From a filamentous cyanobacterium Phorm 6 (lineage in GTDB: Bacteria; Cyanobacteriota; Cyanobacteriia; Cyanobacteriales; Microcoleaceae): DNA of 36,465 bases. The stretch's first letter is position 1. Each line of letters begins with the position of its first letter. The DNA lies in the NCBI GenBank assembly GCA_003003725.1, contig PVWI01000023.1, positions 1 to 36,465 on the forward strand. The letters run 5' to 3'. Under the pieces are notes generated by a model, which saw only the letters and a list, made by a program, of their open reading frames with translations, was not told the origin of the DNA and ran no database searches. Made by a program: the position numbers and the translations under genes. This document shows, piece after piece, positions 8,817 to 16,916 of the stretch.

Positions 8817-8881
8817 AATCCCGCCACCTTGGTAGCGGGATTGATAGGTTGCAGTTTAACTATCCTCTAGTTTTGCTAGAG
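8817..8881 (-). terminator. Hairpins downstream of the hemerythrin gene
   Basis: On the minus strand, after the stop at 8904, come CTCTAG/CTAGAG (8865-8881) and then AATCCCGC/GCGGGATT (8817-8842) followed by ACTGTTTTG. The second hairpin is the better terminator candidate; its T tract is short. Bases 8696-8816 between it and the MITE hold nothing recognised. Confidence 0.55.
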
Positions 8882-8903
8882 TGGAAATTAGCTTGCTGCT
8901 AAA

Positions 8904-9932
8904 TTAGCTCATCTTAGCCATTTCTTGCTGAATCGTGCTTTTGGCTGCTTTAAATTTAGTAGCCATTTGTTCCATTTGGGCTTCGCTCAGGTTGCGGCGA
9001 ATTTGAGGGAACATATCGCCTTCTTCTTGCTTGACGTGATCCTGAACCGCTGTTTTGAGCAGTTTGATTTGAGCTTTGAAATCCGCAGAACTGGGGCTCA
9101 TAGCCTTGATTTTGGCGAGCATCTGCTTCATTTCTGCTTGCTCGTCGTACAGTTCTTGGGTATCGGTGTAGTAGCTGCGAACTGCGGGATAAACAATTTG
9201 TTCTTCGGCTTCTGCGTGCACGCTTAAGTCTTTGTAAAGTTGACCGAAGAATTCTTGCAGTTTTTGAGGATCTTCGGTTTTTTCGATTTCCATAAATATG
9301 GTATCGACTTTGCGGTGATCCATTGTGATGATTTCAGCGATGTTCATCTCTTCTTTGGTGCGGGTAACTGCACCGCCGATGATGCCACTCATGGCTGCCA
9401 TCGCATCTTGGACGCGAGCCCAAACGCCTTGATCGGGGTCTTTTCCGGTGAGTTCGCGCACTCCTAAGACTTCTAGAACTCCTTTGAGTTGTTCTTGGTG
9501 AGCACGGTTTTCAAAGTTAACTGTGTTGAGCGGGGTAATGGCCGCTTCGATGTCGGCGCCAACTACTTGAGCAGCTTTGTGCACTAACAAGCCGGCCATT
9601 GTTTGTTGGTGTTTGAGCAGTTCGTGCTGACCCACTTTTTCAAACATTGTGAGTTCAGAACCTTTCATTAGTTTGTGAACTGCTTCGATCATTTTTGTGG
9701 TGGTTTCTTTGGGTTCACTTTGAACCCCGTATTGGACGATTACGGTTTCTAAAACGCCCAGGTTTTTGCGATCGTCCTCCAGCATATCGCGGAAGCGATC
9801 ACACAGTTCGGAATCGTTGCAAGAATTGATGAACAATTGCTCGTTAGCAATCAACAGGTTTTGCAGCGCTTTCATGTCTGCTAATTTAGTTGCGATCGCT
9901 TGACGCTTTGTATCTTGTAGGGTAGCTACCAT
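8904..9932 (-). CDS. Hemerythrin HHE domain protein with N-terminal ferritin-like helical domain
   Basis: The 342-residue all-helical, soluble protein has two parts. Residues 1-190 form a helical region with a HELLKHQQ segment and H118, resembling DUF892/ferritin-like proteins. Residues 200-315 form a hemerythrin HHE domain: MDHRKVD (H206), HAEAEEQIVYP (H239, E243) and DHVKQEEGDMFP (H299, E303). These would bind a non-heme di-iron centre used for O2, peroxide or NO sensing or for iron handling. The usual third-helix 'EEH' reads YDEQAEM, so that ligand appears replaced by Gln. GAGGAG lies about 9-11 bases before the ATG, supporting the start. It stands alone, between a MITE and a promoter-containing gap. 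Confidence 0.85.
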   Translation of the reverse strand: MVATLQDTKRQAIATKLADMKALQNLLIANEQLFINSCNDSELCDRFRDMLEDDRKNLGVLETVIVQYGVQSEPKETTTKMIEAVHKLMKGSELTMFEKVGQHELLKHQQTMAGLLVHKAAQVVGADIEAAITPLNTVNFENRAHQEQLKGVLEVLGVRELTGKDPDQGVWARVQDAMAAMSGIIGGAVTRTKEEMNIAEIITMDHRKVDTIFMEIEKTEDPQKLQEFFGQLYKDLSVHAEAEEQIVYPAVRSYYTDTQELYDEQAEMKQMLAKIKAMSPSSADFKAQIKLLKTAVQDHVKQEEGDMFPQIRRNLSEAQMEQMATKFKAAKSTIQQEMAKMS

Positions 9933-10054
9933 CTCTCGTTTCTCCTCTCGATGTCTTTAGTGTTCTTTCGTGTTCTTATATCTTTTAATTTATTGGAATA
10001 TTCCGATCGCTTCCTCTTTCTCCCGACTGATTCATTAATATCCCGCGCAACCTA

Positions 10055-10083
10055 TTGACTTTTAAACCAAAAAATGGTATTAG
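10055..10083 (+). promoter_or_regulatory. Probable promoter upstream of the M16 peptidase pair
   Basis: TTGACT (10055-10060) and TATTAG (10078-10083) are separated by 17 bp. The implied leader to the TTG start at 10328 is about 240 nt and includes the heptamer array. Consensus match only. Confidence 0.4.
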
Positions 10084-10130
10084 ATTAAGGCTAAGGTCGT
10101 TTTAAAAAAAAGCCAAAATTACTCTTAATA

Positions 10131-10231
10131 ACAGCCAACAGCCAACAGTCAACAGTCAACAGCCAACAGCCAACAGCCAACAGCCAACAGCCAACAGTCA
10201 ACAGTCAACAGCCAACAGCCAACAGCCAACA
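10131..10231. repeat. Heptamer tandem array (CCAACAG / TCAACAG)n
   Basis: About 14 consecutive heptamers of CCAACAG or TCAACAG fill this stretch. This is the short tandemly repeated repetitive (STRR) type known from filamentous cyanobacteria. The same heptamer in reverse complement occurs near 16.8 kb and 31.1 kb. Confidence 0.9.
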
Positions 10232-10327
10232 CTCAATTGAGTTTTGTATCAATTAATCCAGATCGCAAATCAGTAAAGCGCTACCATAGTTGCAGCCGAA
10301 GTTAACTAAAGTTTAAGAATAACTAGC

Positions 10328-11593
10328 TTGTCTCAACTGCTCGCTGCTTTAGAGTTCCCAGCCAATGTCTGGAAGCTGCACAATGGGTTAACGGTCATTC
10401 ACCAACGGATGCCGGCCACACCTGTGGTTGCGCTAGACGTGTGGGTGAGGGCTGGCGCTACGAAGGAACCCGATTCTTGGTCGGGAATGGCTCATTTTTT
10501 AGAACACATGATATTTAAAGGGACGGATTCGATCGCCCCTGGAGAATTTGACCGGGTAATCGAAAATCGCGGCGGTGTCGCCAATGCAGCTACAAGTCAC
10601 GACTACGCGCATTTTTTTGTCAACGCTGGGGCTGATTATTTAGCAGAAACTGCACAACCGCTGGCAGAATTGCTGTTGCGGGCTTCGATTCCCGATGCGG
10701 AATTCGATCGCGAGCGAGATGTGGTGCTCGAAGAAATCCGCCAAGCTCAAGATAATCCCGATTGGCTGGGTTTCCAAGCAATGATGGAAACAGTTTACCA
10801 GCGACATCCTTACAGGCGATCGGTATTAGGAACCGAAGAGTTGCTGATGTCGCGAACTCCCCAGGAAATGCGCTGTTTCCACCGATCGCACTATCAGCCG
10901 GAAAATATGACTGTGGTTATCATCGGGGGAATTGATGAAGAACAAGCCAGAGATGTTACGGGTAAAGCATTCGATCGGTTTTCTGACAGGTGGGATTGTC
11001 CAAAATTGGTGGCAGAGGCGGAACCGCCGCTAGTAGAAATTCGCCGTCAGGAACTCCGCATCCCCCGATTGGAACAAGCGCGGCTGATGATGGCTTGGAC
11101 TGGGCCGGGAGTTGAACAGTTACAAAATGCTTGCGGCTTGGATTTGCTGTCGGTGTTGCTCGCAGACGGGCGGACTTCGCGTTTGGTGCGGGAATTGCGG
11201 GAAGAATTACAATTGGTACAGGCGATCGAGAGTTGTTTTTCTCTGCAACGGGAATCGAGTTTATTTACGATCAGTGCAGTCTTAGAAGCGGAGGATGTCG
11301 AAGAGGTGGAAGCTCGGATTTGCGATCGGCTTTGGGAATTGCAGTCTGAGCCTGTTTCGGAGGCAGAACTGATGCGCTGCAAGCGTTTGCTGTGCAACGA
11401 TTTTGCGTTCAGTATCGAAACGCCGGGACAGTTAGCCGGTCTTTACGGATATTACAGTACGATCGCCACTGCGGAATTAGCGCTCAGCTATCCTACCAGG
11501 ATTCAGACCTTTAAGCCCTTAGACCTCCAGCGCCTAGCTCAACAATATCTCTCTCCCCGGCGCTATGCGGCTGTAGTGCTCAAACCAATTTAG
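10328..11593 (+). CDS. M16 zinc peptidase, catalytic subunit
   Basis: The 421-residue protein has the inverted zinc motif HFLEH (residues 56-60) in 'GMAHFLEHMIFKGT', with the downstream acidic stretch ERDVVLEEIRQ giving the third ligand. Length and layout fit the short (M16B) class that works as two-subunit clamshells. The region that normally carries the Arg/Tyr pair of the partner subunit reads REELQLVQA, lacking the GLAY sequence. The only start between the upstream in-frame stop (10307) and the conserved region is TTG at 10328, with a weak A-rich ribosome binding site. The partner subunit follows at 11810. No signal peptide is seen, so the location is probably cytoplasmic. Confidence 0.88.
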   Translation: MSQLLAALEFPANVWKLHNGLTVIHQRMPATPVVALDVWVRAGATKEPDSWSGMAHFLEHMIFKGTDSIAPGEFDRVIENRGGVANAATSHDYAHFFVNAGADYLAETAQPLAELLLRASIPDAEFDRERDVVLEEIRQAQDNPDWLGFQAMMETVYQRHPYRRSVLGTEELLMSRTPQEMRCFHRSHYQPENMTVVIIGGIDEEQARDVTGKAFDRFSDRWDCPKLVAEAEPPLVEIRRQELRIPRLEQARLMMAWTGPGVEQLQNACGLDLLSVLLADGRTSRLVRELREELQLVQAIESCFSLQRESSLFTISAVLEAEDVEEVEARICDRLWELQSEPVSEAELMRCKRLLCNDFAFSIETPGQLAGLYGYYSTIATAELALSYPTRIQTFKPLDLQRLAQQYLSPRRYAAVVLKPI

Positions 11594-11793
11594 TTATTGG
11601 TTAGTTGTTATTGGTTAGTTGTTATTGGTTATTGGTTATTGGTTGTTGGTTATAGCAATTCTCAATTAGCAATTCTCAATTAGCAATTCCCAATTCTCAA
11701 TTAGCAATTCTCAATTAGCAATTCCCAATTCTCAATTGGCAATTCCCAATTCCCAATTCTCAATTCCCAATTCCCAATTCCCAATTCCCAATT
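11594..11793. repeat. Composite heptamer arrays (TTATTGG)n and (AATTCCC/AATTCTC)n
   Basis: The spacer between the two M16 genes is almost wholly tandem repeat. It begins with variants of TTATTGG/TTAGTTG (about 11594-11655) and continues as AATTCTC, AATTAGC and AATTCCC units to 11793. No terminator is apparent, so the two genes may still be co-transcribed across it. Confidence 0.85.
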
Positions 11794-11809
11794 ACTAACT
11801 AAATTAACC

Positions 11810-13078
11810 ATGAAAAATGAAATCCAGCGCACAGTTTTAGACAACGGTATTGTTGTCTTGGCAGCAGAAAATCCAGCAGCAGATATTATTGCAGCTAGGA
11901 TATTTCTGCGCGCCGGTAGCCGCTGCGTACAGCCGGAACAAGCAGGATTGTGTCACTTGCTGTCGGCGGTAATGACTAAGGGAACCGATCGCCTGTCTTC
12001 GCTAGAAATTGCCGAACGTGTAGAATCGGTGGGAGCTAGGTTGAGCACCGATTCAACTACAGACTATTTTTTGGTCAGTTTGAAGACAGTTTCTGCGGAT
12101 TTTCAGGATATTTTGGAGTTGGCGGCCGAATTGATGCGATCGCCCACTTTCCCGGAAGCTGAAGTCGAACTCGAACGGCGTATCGCTATATCGGCAATTC
12201 GTTCGCAGCAAGAACAACCGTTTTCCATCGCCTTTGAGCAATTGCGACAGACGATGTACAAGGATCATCCCTATGCTTTCTCAACCTTGGGCACGGAAGC
12301 TACGATGTCAAAGCTCACCAGAAACGAGCTCGAACAGTTCCACAAAACTTATTTTCGTCCTGATAATGTAGTTATTTCTGTAGCCGGCAGAATATCGACC
12401 GAAGATGCGATCGCCCTGGTCGATCGAACTTTTGGCGACTGGAAAGCACCCACAACACCGCTACCAACTTTAACCTTACCCCCCATTGTACCCCACCCAG
12501 AATCAGCCTTAAAGCCGCAAGAAACCCAGCAATCAGTGATTATGTTGGGCTACCTTGCACCAGCAGTAAAAGATGCTGACTACGCCGCCTTGAAGTTGCT
12601 CAATACTTATTTGGGCAACGGTTTATCGAGTCGGTTGTTTGTGGAATTGCGGGAGAAGCGGGGCTTGGCTTACGATGTTTCCGCGCTGTATGCGACGCGG
12701 TTAGATGCGGCGCAGTTTGTGGTGTACATGGGTACGGCGCCGGAAAATACGGCGACTGCTTTTGAAGGATTGCGTACAGAGGTCGATCGACTCGCCAGCA
12801 CCCAACTAAGCGAGGAGGAATTGCAAGCTTGCAAGAATAAAATGCTCGGTCAATATGCTTTAGGAAAACAAACTAATTCGCAAATTGCTCAAGTTGTCGG
12901 CTGGTACGAAACTTTGGGATTGGGAATTAAATTTGACGAGCAATTTCAATCAGAAATTGCCCAGGTGACTGCTGCTGAAGCGCGGGATGCTGCTAGGAAA
13001 TTTTTTGTAGAACCTTATGTTTCTTTGGTGGGCCCGGAGGCGGCGATTAAGGAATTGGGAGTAGCGGCTGTTTGTTAA
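11810..13078 (+). CDS. M16 peptidase-like, non-catalytic partner subunit
   Basis: The 422-residue M16 family protein has [14 protein letters not shown] where the family has HxxEH: His49 remains, but the catalytic Glu and second His are replaced (HLLSA). It keeps the substrate-binding Arg/Tyr element [16 protein letters not shown] (Y288) that the upstream subunit lacks. Known bacterial M16B heterodimers split these two functions in the same way, so a joint protease is likely. The ATG at 11810 follows the heptamer array directly; no strong ribosome binding site is visible. Substrates are unknown; family members degrade or process peptides. Confidence 0.88.
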   Translation: MKNEIQRTVLDNGIVVLAAENPAADIIAARIFLRAGSRCVQPEQAGLCHLLSAVMTKGTDRLSSLEIAERVESVGARLSTDSTTDYFLVSLKTVSADFQDILELAAELMRSPTFPEAEVELERRIAISAIRSQQEQPFSIAFEQLRQTMYKDHPYAFSTLGTEATMSKLTRNELEQFHKTYFRPDNVVISVAGRISTEDAIALVDRTFGDWKAPTTPLPTLTLPPIVPHPESALKPQETQQSVIMLGYLAPAVKDADYAALKLLNTYLGNGLSSRLFVELREKRGLAYDVSALYATRLDAAQFVVYMGTAPENTATAFEGLRTEVDRLASTQLSEEELQACKNKMLGQYALGKQTNSQIAQVVGWYETLGLGIKFDEQFQSEIAQVTAAEARDAARKFFVEPYVSLVGPEAAIKELGVAAVC

Positions 13079-13090
13079 GGAGGTAATGTG

Positions 13091-13117
13091 CGATCGAACT
13101 TGTGAAAAGTTCGATCG
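13091..13117 (+). terminator. Hairpin after the M16 pair
   Basis: A perfect 11-bp stem, CGATCGAACTT/AAGTTCGATCG with a 5-nt loop, lies 13 bp after the stop. No T tract follows, so termination is uncertain. Confidence 0.4.
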
Positions 13118-13174
13118 ATCTAACCAGTTGATCCATCTGATAGACTAAAGGAATTGATTGGGCTAAGTTGAGCT

Positions 13175-13801
13175 ATGACCATTGCGATCGACCAACCAAT
13201 ACAACAGAAACCACTCAGCTTTGACGAGTTTATCGCCCGTTATGGTGGCGATAACCGCTATGAACTGATCGATGGAGAGGTATTCGACTTGGAACCAACA
13301 GGCCATCATGAGGAGGTTGCAGCCTTCATTACCACAAAGATATGTGTCCAGATCGACGGAACAGGCTTACCTTGGTTTGTTCTTGGGCGGGGACTATTGC
13401 GCCCTTCAAATATTGGTATGACAGCATTTAGACCTGATGTTGCAGTTGTCGATCGAGATGAACTTACCAAAGAACTGTTTTGGTCTAACGAGTCGATCCT
13501 GACACTGGGAAGTTAGATTAAATTTGTGGCGGAAGTTGTTAGTAGCAACTGGCAAAATGATTATTCCCGTAAGGTCGAAGACTACGCAGTTTTAGGTATT
13601 CCTGAATATTGGATTGCAGACTACGCAGGATTAGGTGGTACTCAACACATTGGGAAGCCCAAACAACCAACCCTCTCTATTTGCACTTTAGTGAATGGGG
13701 AATATCAAATTCAGCAGATTCGGGGCGATCAGACCATCGTCTCTCTAACTTTCCCAGATTTAAAACTGACTGCTGAACAGGTGTTGATGGCTGGCAGGTA
13801 A
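13175..13801 (+). pseudogene. Uma2 family (DUF820) endonuclease-like gene interrupted by an in-frame stop
   Basis: Two segments in the same frame make one Uma2 protein. The first (13175-13516) begins MTIAIDQPIQQKPLSFDEFI and has YELIDGEVFDLEPTG and FRPDVAVVDRDEL. The second (from about 13517) has VAEVVSSNWQNDYSRKVEDYAVLGIPEYWIADY. Only a TAG codon at 13514-13516 separates them, so one base change explains the break. The PD-(D/E)XK-like residues lie on both sides: the D of RPDVAVV before the stop, the E of AEVVS and the K of YSRKVEDY after it. A truncated product would be inactive. Uma2 families are large and expendable in cyanobacteria; function is poorly known. A GTG at 13526 could restart translation but would give only a 91-residue fragment. 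Confidence 0.8.
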
Positions 13802-13903
13802 AATCACTACAACACGTAGGATATATTCAGATTCAGATAAACGCGATCGAAAACTGCAAGAAACGATTGAAGAAGTATGACATAGATATAGAGGACTAAT
13901 GTT

Positions 13904-14101
13904 ATGGATCGAGCGAAAAAGCAGCGTTTAGAAGATCAAGGCTGGAAGATCGGATCGGCATCAGAATTCTTAGAACTTTCACCAGAGGAATCGATCCTAA
14001 TTGAGATTAAGTTAGCCCTAAATCTTAATCTTAAAGAACGTCGGCAAAGATTGATGACACAGGCAGAGTTAGCTGAGAAAATCAACTCCAGCCAACAATG
14101 A
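13904..14101 (+). pseudogene. Truncated XRE/HigA-type antitoxin
   Basis: The 65-residue product (MDRAKKQRLEDQGWKIG...ERRQRLMTQAELAEKINSSQQ) matches the N-terminal part of a common cyanobacterial helix-turn-helix antitoxin. It stops with TGA just after the first helices of the HTH, where full-length relatives, as I recall them, continue for roughly another 30-40 residues. The following bases do not restore that sequence in any frame I could see. The end lies 13 bp from the 3' end of the convergent PIN gene, consistent with a deletion junction. No cognate RelE-type toxin is seen upstream. It starts at ATG 13904 after GAGGACTAATGTT. Confidence 0.65.
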
Positions 14102-14114
14102 GGCAAAGATTGCG

Positions 14115-14528
14115 TCACACCCATGCCCAAAAAAGTTGCGTTGCGGTTAACGTGCATAAGGCTGTGCTGTCAAGAGGTTTGGGAAGAAGGAGGTAATGTT
14201 TAACGTTAAATGTGCAGAGCGTTAAACCTCGTCCCACAGCACAGGCGGCAATCAAAGCATCAAGCAATCCCAGACTGTTTGATAAATGGTAAGTTGTAAA
14301 ATTTGACAATGCACAAGCACAATCAGCTTCAGTTGCCCAAATTATGGGTAATGGTGCAACCAATTGAAGTGCTTTACGTACTTGCTGCATATTCTGAGAG
14401 TCTTGGATTAGCTCCATAACAACAAAACCGGGAACACTAGGTATATCTGAAAGACTAGAAAACCAAGTAATTGCAGGTGCATGACCCCGTTGAATATCAA
14501 TTAAAACATCAGTGTCTAAAAGGTACAT
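14115..14528 (-). CDS. PIN domain ribonuclease toxin (VapC-type)
   Basis: The 137-residue protein shows the PIN acidic residues: LLDTDVLID (D6, D8), VVMELIQDS (E39) and LGLLDALIAACAV (mid-domain Asp), followed by CTFNVKHY near the end, the usual final PIN segment with Asn. VapC toxins cleave specific RNAs and are neutralised by the upstream-encoded antitoxin, here 14537-14797 with an 8-bp gap. The C-terminal tail after KHYLLLP (STALCTLTATQLFWAWV) is unlike the usual family end and lies next to the truncated antitoxin at 14101, so it may be a fused reading-through tail. Confidence 0.8.
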   Translation of the reverse strand: MYLLDTDVLIDIQRGHAPAITWFSSLSDIPSVPGFVVMELIQDSQNMQQVRKALQLVAPLPIIWATEADCACALSNFTTYHLSNSLGLLDALIAACAVGRGLTLCTFNVKHYLLLPKPLDSTALCTLTATQLFWAWV

Positions 14529-14536
14529 AGCGTTTT

Positions 14537-14797
14537 TTATGTCTGTGTCCGTGTTTCGGCCTGATGGCGTAGGTTTCGAGCATATACTTGACTATCGGTG
14601 ATATCAGGTCGTGAGTTGATGACTCCTTCACTTTGCCAATAAGCAACCAGCTCTGCTCCAGTTTTAGGTGGGTTACTCAGAACTTTTCTGATCGATAAAA
14701 CACGTAGGATATATTCAGATAAAGGTAGGTTTAGTCGCAAAGCTTCAGTAGACAGTTCACTTTCTAACTCCGGTGGCAACTCTAATTGAATGCTCAT
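14537..14797 (-). CDS. VapB-like antitoxin
   Basis: The 86-residue protein starts MSIQLELPPELESELSTEA with a short ribbon/helix-type N-terminus (LNLPLSEYILRVL) and an extended acidic/polar tail (TGAELVAYWQSEGV...ITDSQVYARNLR), the layout of antitoxins paired with PIN toxins. Five codons upstream is another ATG, but GAGGAA sits 8 bases before the ATG at 14797, so that start is preferred. The PIN toxin gene follows after 8 bp. Cognate antitoxins of this type usually repress their own operon. Confidence 0.75.
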   Translation of the reverse strand: MSIQLELPPELESELSTEALRLNLPLSEYILRVLSIRKVLSNPPKTGAELVAYWQSEGVINSRPDITDSQVYARNLRHQAETRTQT

Positions 14798-14924
14798 TTC
14801 TGCGTTCCTCATCGATCGAGATTCTCAATTAATCGTAGCTGATTTCTTTATTATCCGAAGATTCCTGCCACATAACGGCACAACTGAAAAAAAATTAGCA
14901 GACTTAAATTGAACCTTTTCTGTT

Positions 14925-14961
14925 CCCGATCGGTCAAAATGAAGCAGACGCCCGATCGGTC
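14925..14961. promoter_or_regulatory. Direct repeat CCCGATCGGTC x2 upstream of the exporter; possible operator
   Basis: CCCGATCGGTC occurs at 14925-14935 and 14951-14961, 26 bp apart. Each contains the palindrome CCGATCGG. The second copy ends 9 bp before the adaptor ATG. Spacing near 2.5 helical turns would suit a dimeric repressor. CGATCG is abundant in this genome, so chance remains possible. Confidence 0.3.
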
Positions 14962-14969
14962 TAATTTAT

Positions 14970-16790
14970 ATGTACTTCCTAAAGCAGTTTCAGATTAAAA
15001 AAGAGCTAACTCCTTGGGTAAGCGGGTTCCTCGCCGTTGGAGTGCTTGCAGGAGTTGGCTACACAGCTTATAGTCAACTCACAACCAAATCCAGTCGGGA
15101 AACCAGACGCAAGGAAAAAACCGTTGCTGTAGAAAGGGCGAATTTGCCGATCGCCATTTCAGCAAACGGGACAATAGCACCCGAAAGGAGCGTTAACGTC
15201 AGCCCCAAAACTTCAGGAGTGCTCAAAAACTTGTTCGTCAAAGAAGGAGACACAGTTCAAACAGGGCAGATTCTCGCTCAAATGGATGACTCCAACCTCC
15301 AAGGCCAACTTACCCAAAATCGCGGACAACTCGCCTCGGCTGAAGCAAACTTGCAAAAATTACTCAATGGTAATCGAGTCGAAGATATTGCCGCCGCAAA
15401 GGCACAATTAACCGAACAACAAGCCAGTCTGGAAAAATTGCTCAACGGTAATCGAGTCCAGGATATTGCTGTCGCCCAAGCACAAGTAACCGAACAACAA
15501 GCAACTCTCCAAAAATTGCTCAACGGTAATCGCAGTCAGGATATTGCAGCAGCAAAGGCACAATTAACCGAACAACAGGCGACTCTGGAAAAATTGCTCA
15601 AGGGGAATCGCCCCGAAGATATCGCCCAAGCAAGCGCTAAACTCAGGGATGCGGAATACGCCAAAAACCAAGCATCAGAAGACTTTCAAAGAAATCAGGA
15701 ACTCTACACAGATGGAGCGATCGCACTTCAAATTGTGAATACTTCTCGCACCGCGCGCGATCGAGCTCAAACTCAAGTCAGACAAGCCCAACAAGCTGTA
15801 GCTTTGTTGCGATCCGGTGCGCGATCGGAAGATATCGCTGCGGGGCGGGCGGCTGTTGAGCAAAAACAGCAAGCTTTGGCGCTGATTCAAGCTGGTGCTC
15901 GCCCAGAAGATATCGCTGCGGGGCGGGCGGCTGTTGAGCAAAAACGGCAAACTTTGGCAGGAGTGCGATCGGGGGCGCGATCGGAAGACATCGCCGCTTC
16001 CGAAGCCGCAGTGGAGCAAAAACAGCAAGCTTTGGCGCTAATTCAAGCCGGTGCTCGCCCAGAAGAAATTGCGATCGCCCGTGCCCAAGTTCTCTCCGCC
16101 AAAGGCACTCTCCAAACAGTCCAAGCGCTGATTAACGATACGAAAATTCGCGCTCCTTTCAGCGGTACTGTTACCCGCAAATATGCAGATCCGGGGGCTT
16201 TTGTGACACCTACAACGGCTGGTAGCGCGGTGTCTTCGGCGACTTCTTCTTCGATTTTGTCCTTAGCTTCAAAAAATCAGGTTGTGGCTAATGTCGCAGA
16301 AAGCAATATTGCTCAAATCCGACTCGGCCAAAATGCGTCTATTCAAGCTGATGCTTATGCGGGAAAGACTTTTAGTGGGAAAGTTACTCAAATTTCGCCT
16401 CAGTCGATCGTCCAGCAAAATGTTACCAGTTTTGAGGTGAAAGCTTCAATTGTTGATGATAATAAGAAAATGTTGCGATCGGGAATGAATGTAAATGTGG
16501 AGTTTAAAGCGGGTGAATTGAAAGATGTTTTGGTTGTCCCAACTGCGGCAATTGTTCGTCAAAGAAAAGAAACGGGGGTGTTTGTGCCCGGTGGAGAGGA
16601 TGGGAAGCCTGTGTTTATTCCGATTAAGACAGGGATGACGGTGGATGATAAGACAGAAGTGCGATCGGGCTTAAAGGGAAATGAAAAAGTTTTCATTAGT
16701 TTCCCCCCCGGCTTGCGCCCTAAATCTCAAACTCCATCATCGGGTGGAATTCCGGGTTTGCAACCAGGTGGTGGAAGTCGCTTGCGTTAG
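14970..16790 (+). CDS. HlyD/MacA-family periplasmic adaptor with extended repeat coiled coil
   Basis: The 606-residue protein has a membrane anchor at 15-37 (PWVSGFLAVGVLAGVGYTAY), a biotinyl/lipoyl-like half at 60-105 (ERSVNVSPKTSGVLKNLFVKEGDTV), a long helical hairpin at 110-385, the second lipoyl half (KIRAPFSGTVTRKYADPGA) and a beta-barrel to about 575. The hairpin is built of 26-residue repeats: GNR at 134, 160, 186, 212 on the first arm and GAR at 283, 309, 335, 361 on the second. Adaptors bridge an inner-membrane ABC transporter to an outer-membrane channel. The permease is next (16917); no ATPase gene is present between them. No clear ribosome binding site precedes the ATG. Confidence 0.9.
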   Translation: MYFLKQFQIKKELTPWVSGFLAVGVLAGVGYTAYSQLTTKSSRETRRKEKTVAVERANLPIAISANGTIAPERSVNVSPKTSGVLKNLFVKEGDTVQTGQILAQMDDSNLQGQLTQNRGQLASAEANLQKLLNGNRVEDIAAAKAQLTEQQASLEKLLNGNRVQDIAVAQAQVTEQQATLQKLLNGNRSQDIAAAKAQLTEQQATLEKLLKGNRPEDIAQASAKLRDAEYAKNQASEDFQRNQELYTDGAIALQIVNTSRTARDRAQTQVRQAQQAVALLRSGARSEDIAAGRAAVEQKQQALALIQAGARPEDIAAGRAAVEQKRQTLAGVRSGARSEDIAASEAAVEQKQQALALIQAGARPEEIAIARAQVLSAKGTLQTVQALINDTKIRAPFSGTVTRKYADPGAFVTPTTAGSAVSSATSSSILSLASKNQVVANVAESNIAQIRLGQNASIQADAYAGKTFSGKVTQISPQSIVQQNVTSFEVKASIVDDNKKMLRSGMNVNVEFKAGELKDVLVVPTAAIVRQRKETGVFVPGGEDGKPVFIPIKTGMTVDDKTEVRSGLKGNEKVFISFPPGLRPKSQTPSSGGIPGLQPGGGSRLR

Positions 16791-16915
16791 TTGACTGTTG
16801 ACTGTTGACTGTTGACTGTTGTCAGTTGACTGTTGACTGTTAACAGTTGTTATTTATGAATTGATATTAATGTCCAATAACCAATAACCAATAACTAATA
16901 ACTAATAACCAATAA
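16791..16915. repeat. Heptamer arrays (TTGACTG)n and (CCAATAA/CTAATAA)n
   Basis: TTGACTG units run from directly after the adaptor stop to about 16850. After a short unique stretch, CCAATAA/CTAATAA units run up to the permease ATG. The second set is the reverse complement of the TTATTGG family found between the M16 genes. Confidence 0.85.
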
Positions 16916-16916
16916 T

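Larger units (their letters stand above)
9933..10327. other. Divergent intergenic region, hemerythrin gene / M16 peptidase
   Basis: These 395 bp separate two divergently transcribed genes. They contain a plus-strand promoter candidate (10055-10083) and a long heptamer array (10131-10231). No gene is seen. Confidence 0.6.

Noticed and set aside
11131-11397. Frames on both strands inside the first M16 gene
   Set aside because: Shadows of a well-supported peptidase gene.
13526-13801. Separate 91-residue gene with GTG start
   Set aside because: It is in the same frame as the preceding Uma2 segment and is simply the rest of that interrupted gene.
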